64,000 bases of DNA, taken from contig CM065885.1 in NCBI GenBank assembly GCA_033439255.1, forward strand, positions 1,612,001-1,676,000. Direction: 5' to 3'. The translations under genes were made by a program, and so were the position numbers. The notes under the pieces were generated by a model, which saw nothing but the letters and a program-made list of their open reading frames with translations, made no database searches and was not told the origin of the DNA. Below, one piece after another: positions 46,601 through 57,774 of this stretch. Source of the stretch: Hericium rajendrae (lineage: Eukaryota > Basidiomycota > Agaricomycetes > Russulales > Hericiaceae). The stretch's first letter is position 1. Each line of letters begins with the position of its first letter.

Positions 46601-48823
46601 TCTATGCAGACAAGCATCTAAGCATGCTGGCGAGTACACCAAGTCGTTCGCCACACAAATGCGGTCACATCTTGGGATGTCCGTAGTGGTCCTGGGGACA
46701 TGGCTAGACGAAGAGGGGACGGCGGTGGTCCGGAAGTATGATCTAACCTTTTCCATAGTCGAGTGATATTGAATGAATCCAGGTTCGATTACAACGGTGA
46801 CCTCGGACGGCCAACCCTCGCAGAAGCAGTGAAGGACTGGGATGAGCAGCCAATGATGTCGGCCTGGACATCCTATGCCGAAGCTCTATATGGTATGCAG
46901 AATTTCATGCTTTGGTCTGCGGTGCTGACTCCAGAAGGTCCCGGGGATGATTCCAATGAACCAGGCCACGCAGTCAAGAAGTCCAGGAAACCAACTCTAC
47001 AGTTGATCTACAATCCAGACGGAGGTGTTACAATACCTGCGGATTTCGAAGAATACACGCCAGATTTGTTGATATCGCTGATAAGGGAGTTTCTAACCTT
47101 TCATTACAGTGTGTATTTTCTGTGATGAACATGCTTGGCCCGGCTAATGCATTAATTCATCAGCACGCGCCAATCCGAAGGCATCGGCAATTCCCCGGGC
47201 GAAGATAAAAGCTGATGGCTTCGAGAACTACATTGACCCGATGTACCTTCCTACGGGATACGTTTGGGAAGATCCATCACGCATTAATAGGCAGGAACTC
47301 AAACCCATCATCGAATTCTGGCAGAACCGGGAGTCCGATGGCCTCACTGTATTAGAGTTCAAGGTGGTCGTCGTGAAGGGCGAGTGGACCCCTGTGATGG
47401 AGATTCCATCCGACAGCGAGGGCAACACCGGGGGAGGAAAGACTGTCCGGATTCGTCGACGGAAGGAAATTCAAGCACGGTTTGCAGACCGGGATGTGCC
47501 CAACCCTCAGGATGTCTCGGACGCGGAAGCTGAGAAGGATGTCGAGATGGTTGGCATTCCCTCGGGTCGCAAAAATGCTCGGACAAAGGATCATAATGGT
47601 TACGACGAACATGGAGAGTTTTTCGACCTGGGCTCTTTCGGATCTGAAGAGGAGGATGTGGATGATGTTGAAGACGTTACGCCATTGGAAACCAGTCTAC
47701 GAGTGACAAATGCTGGGAAAGCTAAGGCTTTGCAACAGCTTAGGGAACGGCGTGCGGGGACCATGCCTTCGAACAATAAGTCCAAAAACAAGGCTCGGAT
47801 TGATCCACAAGTCGGTCTGGACTCAGATGGCAGTCCGCTGAAAACACCAGAAAACTCGGCAAAAAATGAAAAAGCCAAGTTTGCCTTCCTCAGCGGTCTT
47901 TCTGGACTGCAGTTGTATCAAGACCTCGTGCTGGAGATCTCATTGTGCAGGGTACGCTGTCCCAAAATATATGTCATGTTGGTTATTTGATCATACCTTC
48001 AGCAGGGACATCGCACTACAGCAGACCCAGACCATCCTGACTGGGCTACATTTGACTATCCAAGGCCATGGTTGCCGCGCCATGTTCATGCCAATGTGAA
48101 TCCCAAGTCTGAGATACAGTGGCTATTGGACCCCAAGACGCCTTGGCGTAATTGCGATGGAGACATCTTGAGCAAACCAGCACTGATGGAGGTGGCCTTG
48201 GCGTATGGGCAACTGCTCCAGGATCTTGAAACTGCACAGATGGGTGCATCGGACTCTGATGATGAAAGTCGGCCTGATGCAGGGGTCCCGGACTATGTTC
48301 AGAACTCTACAATTCCGTTCCGTTACCTCGGAAAGTATGTTGAACTGCAATGCATTACCATGAAGGAGGATCTAGAGAATGCTCGCACAGCATACTCTGA
48401 AACCACTGGAAAGAATATGTTGCCTGCAGCTGCACCATCTGCTGGTCCCAGCAAGAGAATTCGCAAACAGGCTCTGCCTGCTCGGGCTCAGATCGAGAAG
48501 AGGGGAAAGGTACAATCACCATCGGATGCCCCAGCTGCACCTGAGAAGCAAAAGTCACAGCATCAGTCGTCCCGGGCTGCACCCCCTCCAGCCGCCTTGT
48601 CTGAAGCCCTGCTTGGCTCTCCCAGCAAGCGGAGCGGCCGCACACGGGTGCCCACTAAGAAGATGGCAATGTGAGTATGCCATGTCATTGACTGGTGGAA
48701 ATTCGAAAATCATTGTTGTCGTAGGATCATTCCAGAGCAGACGGCCCAACGGGAAAAGAATGCCGCTGCTTACAAGAAGAGACAGGAGACTGCGGAGAAA
48801 AAGAAGGCTGCTGCACGTCGGTG
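43655..48823 (+). CDS. R: large KDZ-associated protein of unknown function, split by an insert
   Basis: Function not recognised, though the protein recalls uncharacterised proteins next to Agaricomycete KDZ transposases. Exon 1 starts MPRGPLPQKKSKSVKTDLSE. After an intron (about 43868-43920) it continues LIHEWLLKHGRHRLRKADSF to YEEYAASGK. Coding resemblance then stops at about 44195 and resumes at about 46610 with KHAGEYTKSFATQMRSHLG and LGTWLDEEGTAVVRK, then SRFDYNGDLGRP, DGFENYIDPMYLPTGYVW, a long acidic/basic middle, YPRPWLPRHVHANVNP, a Lys/Pro-rich tail and a short last exon ending AEKKKAAARR. The sequence between is an AT-rich insert. One apparent intron near 46739-46761 would be only 23 nt, too short for comfort, so the frame there is doubtful. 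It is divergent from TET/JBP, starts about 170 bp apart. Confidence 0.55.
44200..46450. mobile_element. AT-rich non-coding insert in gene R
   Basis: The left edge is dense in CTACAGTAGC/CTGTAG motifs (44205-44345). The right edge has GAGCTACAGAAGG and GCTACAGTATC (46370-46425). Inside are a GGTGGGCAAGCA-type minisatellite (44500-44800), a purine tract (44900-45000), an inverted stretch around GCCATATTTGGCAATCTGG (45060-45085), and phrases like CAAGCCCTCATGCCCC (45530) and GAGCCATCATGCGACCTG (45826) shared with the LTR element. It is probably a non-autonomous element or several; exact ends are unclear. Confidence 0.5.
44500..44800. repeat. Degenerate minisatellite of GTGGGCAAGCAG type
   Basis: Units of about 8-12 bp such as GTGAGCAGGCAA and GTGGGTGGGCAA repeat for 300 bp with strong G/C strand asymmetry. 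The Pro/Cys/Leu/Thr-rich frames on the minus strand are translations of the repeat. Confidence 0.8.
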
Positions 48824-49049
48824 AGCCTTCTGATCCAAGAGCCAGGTTTTGGTGCCCTTGGACAATGTCTGCTGCATTTCTGTGAACTGCATGGGCAACC
48901 GGTCTGCGATGATGTGCTATTTGTTCCTACGGCATAGGCTTAGAGTACTTTCGAATAACACAGTCATGAGAGTACAATGCACTGGTATTGATTCGCTTGC
49001 TCCGCATCACTCTGCTCTGAGTTCCAGGACATGTCAGTGTTCATGACAA

Positions 49050-50530
49050 TGAGATGGTCGATGGCCATACCAAAGCCGCAGCCTGCGGCTTGAGTGATGA
49101 AGGAAGGAAGAAAGGAAGGTTTATTCCGCAGTGGTCCCATTCCGGAACAGAGCGGTGTTCATACTACATAGTCAGGCACAAACTACGCTATGTACACTCA
49201 AGTCATGTAACTACTCCGATCGCTGTCGAGGATGACGCACATAGACGACAAAGTAGAAAAGACAAACACACAGAATTGAACAGAGAGAGCAGTGTAGCGG
49301 GTGAACTGATGAAAAACCCACACCAGGAAAATCTCTTTTTGAGGGAAAAACCTGTGTGTGGGTAAACTAGGCTGCCACAAGACACATGAATCATGACCCG
49401 ATGAAAGATCCATGCAAAGGAAAACCTCAGATGAGACCAAAACCGACGCCATGGCAAAACCGGGTCAGTACCGAGCGGGGATGAGCCCGCGGCAGGAAAA
49501 CCTCCCGCAAGGGTAAACCCATGCACGCGAGAACCTCGTGGCTATGAGACCGGGTCAATCCTAGACAACGTCCCATAGAGACACGACAAGAGTGTGAGGG
49601 ACCAGCCAGCGCACGAGCAAACAGAGACATACCACATGCGAAACTTGTGCAGAAGGATGAATGAACACGGGCGAGGCAGCAAAGACCTCGAGCACATCGA
49701 AGGTGAACTTCGCAAGCATGTCGAGGATGCCCCGCTCGCGCACAAGGCTCTTTGTGATCGAGCGTGTATCGTGAGACCCGAACAGCGTACGAGAGCGCGT
49801 TGGACCCAGGAACTGAGAGGCACGTTCGAGGAAGGAAGTGCGGAGGGAGCAAAGTGACGGGTGAGCACAGCATTCCAACAAGGCATGTTCGGGGGATTCT
49901 ACAGCTGCTTTACAGAAGCGACAAAGGCGTCAGCATCGCAGGATGCGAGGCTGATGTGCAGAAGGACGGCGCAGGTCCTTGCAAGCCAGATGGTGGTCGG
50001 TGAAGAGGAGGCGTGTGAGGGCTAGTCGGTGTGGTGGGATTCGGACCTGGAGATAAGGCCTGAAATGGAAAACCGGCTGGCTGGGCAACTCACCGTGATG
50101 TACAATCTCCGTCCGTCCATTCAAAAGCGTCGCACGAGGGGAAGCATTGATGACAGCAGACCAATGTGTGCGCATGGAAGCGGTAACACGTGCGAGAATG
50201 TCTGGTATTTGCTTTGCTGTCAATAACGGACAGCATGACGTGTACCAGGAGAGGCAGAGTGTGCAGGACATAAATAACGTCTGAAGCCCATCCGGGCACG
50301 CCATCAGCCGCCAAGTGGAGAAATGCGCGGAATGCATGGCATACGAGGTGGTCCGGCGGCTGCAGCGAGGCGTAGTGAACGAATGGGAGGAGGAGGAGTT
50401 GCACGCGGCGATAGCGCAGCGGTTCCAAACTTGTCTCGGTATAGAGGAAGGCGAGCATCGACCGGGCGGAGAGACCTAATAAGCGGCGAAAAAATGCATG
50501 CTGAACATGCTCCAAAGATGCGAGCAAGGT
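49050..50530 (-). mobile_element. 5'-truncated LINE (fungal Tad-like) remnant
   Basis: On the minus strand 50527-50090 reads VQHAFFRRLLGLSARSMLAF, ETSLEPLRYRRVQ and GWASDVIYVLHTLP, the region downstream of reverse transcriptase in fungal non-LTR elements. Further on (about 49880-49600), ALLECCAHPSLCSLRTSFLE resembles the terminal CCHC-like region. The frame shifts several times and the polymerase is missing, so it is a dead 5'-truncated copy. The 3' end is near 49060, with a TTCCTTCCTTC-like tail just inside at about 49100-49120. The 5' break is about 50530, beside a minisatellite. Confidence 0.7.
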
Positions 50531-50557
50531 TGTCTGCCTCGTGTCGTCTACGTCATG

Positions 50558-50712
50558 CTTATTCGCCGTGTATAGGCTAGAATTGGTCTATGTGGTGCTT
50601 GTTCGCCGTGCATTTAGGCGACAACTGTTCTATGTGGCGCTTGTTCGCCGTGTATAGGTGACAACTGTTCTATGTGGCGCTTGTTCGCCGTGTGTAGGCG
50701 ACAACTGTTCAT
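50558..50712 (+). repeat. Four ~40-bp tandem repeats
   Basis: The unit begins CTATGTGGCGCTTGTTCGCC and continues GTGTATAGGCGACAACTGTT. It is present about four times with a few differences, the first and last partial. It lies between the truncated LINE end and the W promoter. Confidence 0.8.
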
Positions 50713-50884
50713 GTGTTCTTGCTCAGGACAACTGGTCCCATGTAGACATTTCACGTTGAAGATCATTGCCGTCTGGGCTGTTGGTCCGGGCAGATTTCCA
50801 ACACCTTTGCACCCTTCTTCCTGCAAGCTGCAGACGGACATTCCGGGTGTCGACCTCAGGTCATTTCGCAGTCGCCTGCTCGTG

Positions 50885-50985
50885 AGTAGTATAAATATGT
50901 CCCTGTTCCTCCTCTTTCTCTTCACTGCTATCTCTTCCACCCGCTGCTTCCCGTCTCCCAACCCACTCGCTCTTCGTGCTGATCA
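50885..50985 (+). promoter_or_regulatory. Probable promoter of W
   Basis: GTATAAATATG (about 50889) is a good TATA box, followed by the pyrimidine-rich leader (50905-50980) common before basidiomycete start codons. The coding start follows at 50985. Confidence 0.4.
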
Positions 50986-51841
50986 TGCCTTCTCTTTCTC
51001 CCTTTTCCTCGCCATCTGCAACTGCCCACACTGCTCACACCGGGATCCGACGTTCACCTTCATTCGAGCGGATGCGCGAGCAACTTTCTCAGATGGAACA
51101 AGCAGTTGCCATCGCCTCTCGCCAAGTACACCGTCTTCGCGAACAGTGTGACGAAATGAAAGAAATCCTTGGCACTGTCATCCACAACTTCTACGACGCG
51201 CAAGACAGGATTGACATCCTCCATCTTCTCATCTGTGACCGACGTCATGGCCTAGCTCAGAATTCCGGTCAGTCTCTCCTCTGCATTTCCCTTCCCTTAC
51301 CATGTTCAACCACCCCCCTCCAGACCTCCCTCGTCACAACATGCCTCCGGGAACCCCGTCCGCCCGATCCTTTCCACCACAAGACCACGTGGAATATTGG
51401 TTATACCTCTACACAACGTATCCGCATCTCACACCGGCTGGCATTTCCGGTCTCGATAATACCGTAACACCGCATCTCGTTCGCGCATGGCAATTCGGCG
51501 TAGAGACGGGGCCGGATGAGGGGGACGAAGGGGATGGGGTGCTCGAGATGATTTGGATGATGGAGCTGGCCAGCATTTTCTCGGTCGCTGGGTTATTCGC
51601 CCAGATCGAAGTTGCGATGACTCGTCCGCGACCGCGGTCTGACTTTGGCTTTCCCCGTCCTTATCCCGGGGACTGTGGTCACATCACCCCTCCCCAAGTC
51701 GTCGACCACCTACTTCGATGTGGCATCAACGACAACCTCATTGCCGGTCTCGAGGAGATATTCATTTCCCGAGCGAGATCCTTTCCAACTGAGCCCACGA
51801 CGATCCCGCCGGATGCACCGGATGCCGAGGATGTCATGTAG
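50985..51841 (+). CDS. W: two-exon cargo protein with N-terminal coiled coil
   Basis: Function not recognised. Exon 1 starts MPSLSPFSSPSATAHTAHTG. It contains a coiled coil from FERMREQLSQMEQAVAIASR through LREQCDEMKEIL and ends at donor GTCAGTCTC (about 51268). The intron ends CCCCCTCCAG (about 51325) and exon 2 continues in phase with DLPRHNMPPGTPSARSF. Exon 2 has a Pro/Tyr-rich segment (DHVEYWLYLYTTYPHLTPAG), a hydrophobic helix (LEMIWMMELASIFSVAGLFA) and an acidic tail ending DAPDAEDVM. Total about 267 residues; looks intact. It lies just upstream of F-box 2 on the same strand. Confidence 0.6.
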
Positions 51842-52119
51842 GGTCCATCCATCATGGCGCAGGCTCCACGTGGCTTTCAGAGGATCCTCATTATTAGATA
51901 CGCGTCGTGTTTTGATGCACGCCTTGTTTTGATGCCCGCCTGTTTGCTTGTTATTGATTCTCTAGGTCCGCAACTGTCAGCCCTGTCATGTCGATGTAAC
52001 GTAGTGTGACTGTTATTCTCCCTTGTGTGTAAGCCGGACACTTCGTGTACTTAGTCCTCCTCCACTCAATTCCCATTTCTCTCTTCGTTACCAAATATCT
52101 GTGCGTTGAAAAGAACACC

Positions 52120-54081
52120 ATGTCTGACGGTACAATGCAAGTCTGCTCTCGATCCGTTGTCCATGAATGGTAGTGTCTCACATCCCTGTTACAGGATCCC
52201 CACGCACACCGACCCGCATGATATCGAGCGAGAGCGACGTCGGCTGGACAAATTAATAAAAAATGTAGATGGAGAGCTCGTTGCTGTCCGCGCCTGTGGC
52301 AACGACCCGCATGGCATGGGGGACGTCATCCGAAGACTGAGGACGGACCGCACTGCCATCTGCACCAAGCGAAATACACTATCACCTCTTGCCTGCATCC
52401 CCATTGAATTGCAAAATCGTATCTTGCACTTCTGCGCTGCTAACGAGCCAGCATCCATGAAAGGCCTGGGGTGGCTTCACATCACGCATACCTGCACCTT
52501 TCTCCGAGTCGCCGCATTACAGGATGGCAGCCTGTGGACAAATATTTGCACGGGATTATCTCAGCCCTGGAGAGAAGCCCTGGTGGAACGCTCCCACTCA
52601 CTGCCCCTGTCCTACAGGGATGTATATTGGAGGCATAACATCCCCACCCCGCATACCGTTGCACTCCTGGCGCAATGCATGCGTCGCATCTGCCATCTTT
52701 CCCTTGTCAACTTTATCTCAGGTTCCTTCAACCTGATTCGATCCCTGGTCCATCCGGCGCCGATCTTGGAATCGGTATTTCTTGCAGTCCGGTTACGGAG
52801 CGGCCGTGTGGGTATCCTCCCCGCAGACCTCTTTGAAGAGCAAGCGCCTTCGCTCCGCATGATGATGCTACATTACCTTGTCCCGACATGGTCCGCATCA
52901 TTCATGCGCAACCTCACCAAATTGCACATAAATAATCACTTCACGTCAATTTCCGACGTTATGAACATTGATTCTGAACATGATGGCATTCCCTACGCTG
53001 AATCCGAGCATGAGCCACCCGCTGCTGCTGGTCCATCCCCCGAGAAGGCCTTTCTCGATCTCATCCTTGCTTTATCGCAAATGTGTGGGCTAGAGACATT
53101 GTTCATGTCTCACTGCTTCCCTTCCCAGCCTGACCCCCTCCGGACGTGCCCATGGTCCAACTGACTCGTCTCCGTCACTTCACATGTGAATCAAATTCAT
53201 TCCTCCACATCGGCAATGTCATCCAGCATGTCCACATACCTCCCTTATGCGATGTCTTCATCCTAGGCTATGCCCCTGAGGTGGACGATTTTTCCACCGT
53301 GACCCATTTTCTCAATAACCACGTTGCACCTTATCCTATGACGATGCGAGTCAAGCCTGTCTCGTCATCTGAGTCCTGGGACCTGTCTTTCTGGGCCGAT
53401 GTTCCTCTCCCTCAAGACACGGACTATCCCCCTGGCAGTGCAGATATCCCGTGCACACGTGTGGTTGCCCATGTCGCCCGCGAGAGGTCTGAGGGAGTAT
53501 TGCACAGGCACCTCCTCGAGCCCTTGGACCATTGTCCAAGCCCAGAGACTAAGGTCTCCATCCGACACCTGATCGTGGAGTCTGGCAAGGATCATGGTTT
53601 AAACTGGGCCCGCAAGTCCGGCCACGAGAACCTGCGGTCGAGCAACTGGATCTCCCATTTTGCCAGTTACACCAATATTCACACTGTATCCGTCAAGGGC
53701 GACGTTGGCCGCACATTATGCATGGCACTTGCTGCCCCCTGCTCGTACATGCCGAAGCTAGAGCACGATGAAGTCCAAGAAACGATACCCCCGGACTTCC
53801 CGCATCTCTTCAGAAATGTCACCCAAATCCATTTTTCAGAAGTGGATTTTGACACTGAGCATCCGAGGATTGAAAACCGTGAATTCTTTGCCCCTCGTCC
53901 TTCTTACGCTGTTGGCTACATTCTCAAGCAATCCCTGGCCTATCGCCATGCAGCGCTTGGGACACGGCTCACTCTCGTTATGCAGAACTGTGCAATCACA
54001 GTCAGCCAGGTGGAGGCCTTGCGAACCCTTGCGGATGTGGAATGGGACTCTGTGCAGTCTCCGTTGACAGCAGAGGATTAG
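52120..54081 (+). CDS. F-box/LRR-like protein 2
   Basis: It is paralogous to the gene at 16837-18821, with the same predicted role in substrate recognition for SCF ubiquitin ligases. Exon 1 is only 17 nt (52120-52136). A 58-nt GC-AG intron (52137-52194) leads to IPTHTDPHDIERERRRL and the F-box-like LACIPIELQNRILHFCAA, LGWLHITHTCTFLRV and GSLWTNI. Leucine-rich segments follow, then FPHLFRNVTQIHFSEVDFD, SYAVGYILKQSLAYRHAALG and SPLTAED at the stop. Two overlapping frames are needed: the reading frame changes in a C-rich stretch at about 53130-53150, just after LFMSHCFPSQPDP, where gene 1 is continuous. No intron borders fit there, so this is a single frame break or a sequencing error. Confidence 0.75.
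52137..52194 (+). other. GC-AG intron of F-box gene 2
   Basis: The donor GCAAGTCTGC and acceptor CCTGTTACAG join ACAAT to GATCCCCACG in frame. The donor and codon phase are the same as in F-box gene 1. Confidence 0.75.
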
Positions 54082-54860
54082 GGGGGATGAGGAAGTTGCA
54101 GGGGAGCCCGGCTTGCATTATGCAATTCTGTGACCGCATGTACCTGTACCTCATGTGTCGTCTTGTCATTTTGCTGGATCGAATGTCATCTGTGATCATT
54201 CACCCTGTTACCAAAAGGACCTCCATTCTGGCTTATGATGCAAATGATGATATACACCTCCCTCGGACCCGACGGTTGATGCTATCCTATCATTTGAATC
54301 CAAAATCGTACATGGTCCGGTTATTGTCCCCCAGCGATTGCAATGTCCATTACCACTTCCCAGGTACGCCCTTACCGGACTGAAACATCCAGTGCGACGG
54401 AGCTATATCATCCCCAGTCATACCAGTACCGCACCGGGGTATGATTCTCTAGCTATGCCAATCTCTATAACCAATTCTCTGGCATCAATTTCTACGGTTC
54501 CACTGGGTCATTATGGTGGATGCGACACCGTGGCAGATCGAAGGACTCGGGCGATGTTCTAGATGGTGACTGAGTCAGTGGGATCCTGTCCGGAAAGCCA
54601 GAATGGTCTGCCGGATCTGGCCATGCTTCCGAAAGAATGGTTCTCTGGGACAAGCCGCTTACCGAGCATCGTTCTAGACATGATGCTGGGGTGGCCTACA
54701 TCCGAAGACAGTTGCCGTTTGGAGGAGTGTTTGCATGTCGGATCAGCTCCGGCTAGGACTAGGACCCTGACATAAGATGACCCGCAGCATGTCCCATTGC
54801 AATCTAAGGATAGCGTCCAAGCCTTCTAATAAGTTGACTGAGTCTACCAGAATATTTTAG
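54082..54860. other. Intergenic stretch, nothing recognised
   Basis: Between the F-box 2 stop and the T stop. Several short plus-strand frames occur but show no family resemblance or shared motif. Confidence 0.5.
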
Positions 54861-55333
54861 CTACTGCTCTTCATAGAAAAGCTCCGAGGTTTTCTGTAAT
54901 TGAATATGGAGCTCGATGAGCTCCCGCAATTCCTCCGTCTTCCACGCAATCAAGCGATGCAAAACGCCAATTTCTTCTAATCGGCTCGGTCTGCTCAGTT
55001 GAGTCTGGTGTGAAGGGTAGGCGCTCACCGGTCAGGACCTGGTGCTGCCAGGCCTTCCTGTCCGGTTCTGACGGAAGGGTCAATGTCGACGTAATACGGA
55101 GCCACTGTACCAATGATGAAGATGCGGCTCTATAGCGTAATGATGAAACTTGCCTCAGGTGGGGTGATATCAGAATCATTCCGGCTCGAGGACAGAAAAG
55201 ATGAATTCTGTCCAGGCTGATGGGACTCGGTTGAGACATGGTTCCGGCGGTTTGGCGACTGGCGCGAAGCAAGGGTGGAGTCCTGTACATGCAACACAAG
55301 GAGGCAGGAGCAATGGAGTCCAAAAAGAGACAT
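54861..55333 (-). CDS. T: small coiled-coil protein divergent from S
   Basis: Function not recognised. Minus-strand exons read ESHQPGQNSSFLSSSRNDSD and ITPPE. A GC-donor intron (GCAAGTTTCATC...TTGGTACAG, about 55150-55103) leads to VAPYYVDIDPSVRTGQEG. After a second intron of only ~24 nt (GTGAGCGCC...CACACCAG, about 55030-55007) comes RLEEIGVLHRLIAWKTEEL followed by RELIELHIQLQ and the stop. The terminal coil (I-W-x-x-E-x-LREL pattern) resembles that of Q. The start at 55333 is the first Met in frame and uncertain; the short second intron makes the exon model tentative. Confidence 0.45.
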
Positions 55334-55632
55334 GTTTAAGTGGACTAATAGTGACAGGTTTACAAGTGCATTCTAACCTTGTTCAGGACTGTTTGTTTTG
55401 TGGTATTGTCAGACATATTGTTTTGAGAGGACAAGAACAGGACAAGCAGACGGGACCCAGTAAAGGCATTCTCGGTCTGCATGGAGGTGTCGCCAATATG
55501 TTGTCACAGTCACGCATCACGGTCACCTCGGATCGCCCATCCAGCGGCTATTGCCGGATGCTGTGTCTGCCAGCACAGTTGTACTGTTCCCCCTCCCACG
55601 CTCACTTCGTTGACATTGTTCGCCCACCCGGT

Positions 55633-57490
55633 ATGACTACTACTTCAGAACTCCTCGGCAACCTTCAATTGCACGAGGCCCGTGTGGGGTGTGCCCTGGT
55701 CGCTTTGAAGAAGGCCATTGAGATTCAGCCGATGTCGAACAAGCGCCGGGAGTGGTGGCACCGCCGATTGTTGAAAGAATGTGTAAGTTCTGTTCTAGCT
55801 TTTAGCTTGTACATTTAGCTTACTGGGGTCATGTTGTTAGGACACAGCGTCTTGCATCATTCAAATGCTCAAAGTGATGGACAAGAACAAGACATTCGCA
55901 TTACCCCCGCTGATCCAGAGTGTTGGCAGGAATTTGGTTGGTCTCATAAGGGCGAAGAAATTGTTGGATCCGAAGACCTTCGCGGGCACGGTGGACTCCT
56001 TTTCGGAGGGGAGGGATGATTGGTCGAAGTGTGTGGGGAGAATTCCATTGTCAGAGCATTGGTGGGTTTCAGAAGATTTGGATCACAACACAACCGTGCC
56101 CTCCCCCCCCCCCCAGTCCCGGGAACATCACGTGGGGCCACAGAATGCCTTCCTACCGAGTCTGTGCGGTCTGCTGAGTCCGTTGACGGTGGAAAGACAC
56201 CTGCTGCGTCAACCAGCAGACCGATCTGACCCCCTGCTGTACAATCCGCGGGACATGCCATCTTAGCAACGACTGAAATGGCCGTTAAGCCTGTCGGTTT
56301 CACATCTGCACCCCATCCGGCACCACTAAGCACTACTCAGAGCGCAACAACTGATGATCCTCTGGAGAGAAACGAGCAGAGGCCATCCGGATCTTCGATC
56401 ACATTTACAGAAGACCGCCGCATCCCAGCCCAGATTCCCTCTGGAGCTCCAACGACCCTGGCCCTGACTGCGCCGGCTCCACCAGTCCAGTCCGGCCTCC
56501 AAGTCGCACATAATGAACAGCTCGATGTGGTTATGGCAGGCAGTCCGGGGGATCAGGAACTGGACCGACCCCATCACGCCGAAGTGGAGAGCTCTCCGGA
56601 CGTGCAGGATCCTCCTGCAGGTAACGGAGCGGGAAAGAAGGGTAAAGGGAGTCCTATGCCCGATGGGCCCCCAGACGACCTACCTGTAGTGGTAAGCATA
56701 TCTGCCTTTCTCTTGTTTGTTCCTGCATGCTAAAGTCTTCATTCAGTCCCCACCTTGTTCCCCCTGTAGTCGAAAGGGTACTTGATGCGTACAGTCTGAA
56801 AATTCGAATGGAGCATGCTGGTGGTGTTGGAAACGCCGGGCTAAGTGTCCCTTGGCAGGTGGGCGGGGCAAGACCCGTAGAACAGGCAAGAGAGGTTCCG
56901 ACGGAGAAGCCGGGGAGCGGGAAGCCGGGGAGCAAGCGGCAGAATGAGCTACCAACGTCTTGGGACGGAAACGTAAAGGTAATCCACTCCATCGCCGAGA
57001 GTATGGGGGCTCATTAACCATATTTCTAGGCCCTCCGAAGTCCGCGGAATATGTTGTCACGGACGACGATGGAGCAGAACCAATTCCTGCTGCACCTCCT
57101 GTGGGGAAGAAACCCCGCACGCTGCCCCCACATCACCCGGACCGAGAGGGTAGTCCGTCTGCAGCTAGAGGATTGCCAGGCGCCAAGAACAGCTCTAATA
57201 GTCGTGTCACTCTGACCAGTGATGTGAGCTTGCACTCAATTCGGGACCTCGCACAACGCTCATGGTCAACGGCGCAGTCTCTCCAAAGCCAGGTTGATGA
57301 CCTCAAGGAGGAAGTGTGCAAGCTCCGAGGGCTCATCAAGACTCACGCACGTGACAACAGTTTGGGGCAGCAGCGCCTGGAGGAGGACTACGTTGTGCTG
57401 CAGGGCCAGATGCGAAACCTCCAGGTGGACCAGAACACGTTGAAGGACCAGGTGGCACACGTCACAAGGATCCAGGTCGAGAGTGCGTAG
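55633..57490 (+). CDS. S: zinc-cluster and coiled-coil cargo protein beside the right TIR
   Basis: Likely a DNA-binding regulatory or structural protein; target unknown. Exon 1 starts MTTTSELLGNLQLHEARVG, with REWWHRRLLKE before donor GTAAGT (about 55782). Exon 2 reads KVMDKNKTFALPPLIQSVGR and ends near SEHWWVSED, the same layout as X and Z. A long Pro/Ser-rich stretch follows (56278-56693). After intron GTAAGCATAT...TCATTCAG (56693-56747) comes CSPCSRKGTxC then CWWCWKRRAKC: Cx2Cx6C-x9-Cx2Cx6C, as in Z. The x is a TGA codon, the only stop in that block. The last exon (about 57031-57490) has a long coiled coil, LQSQVDDLKEEVCKLRGL and onward. It is transcribed outward toward the right TIR, mirroring P1. 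Confidence 0.6.
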
Positions 57491-57774
57491 TCACAGTCAG
57501 TTCCTCATTATTTACATTTTATTTAGTCAGGCATGGATTCTCGTGCGCATTTATCAGTAGTTCCCTTCATCGTGTGGATAGTCCGGCTGAGAAAGTAGTA
57601 GTCCGCAGACAATACAATTGTATTCTGATTCTCGTATACCGGTCCATTGCACGCTGAAACCGGTTGGCCCAAGTCCGTTGAGTGAATCCGAATCTGCAGC
57701 CAGATTTGAGCATAAGTCCGAGGCCTAAGGATCTGAGAATCTGAAATTCCGAGTCTGAATCCGAACCCTAGTCC
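57491..57774. repeat. Sub-terminal region with TCCGAATC-type repeats
   Basis: Scattered AAGTCCGA, GAATCCGAA and GAGTCTGAATCC motifs lie between the S stop and the right TIR. They mirror GGATTCGGA/ACCGGAT motifs at 9890-10090. They are possibly sub-terminal transposase-binding repeats; no gene is seen. Confidence 0.45.

Noticed and set aside
49203-49886. Several overlapping minus-strand frames as separate genes
   Set aside because: They are pieces of one decayed LINE 3' region in shifting frames.
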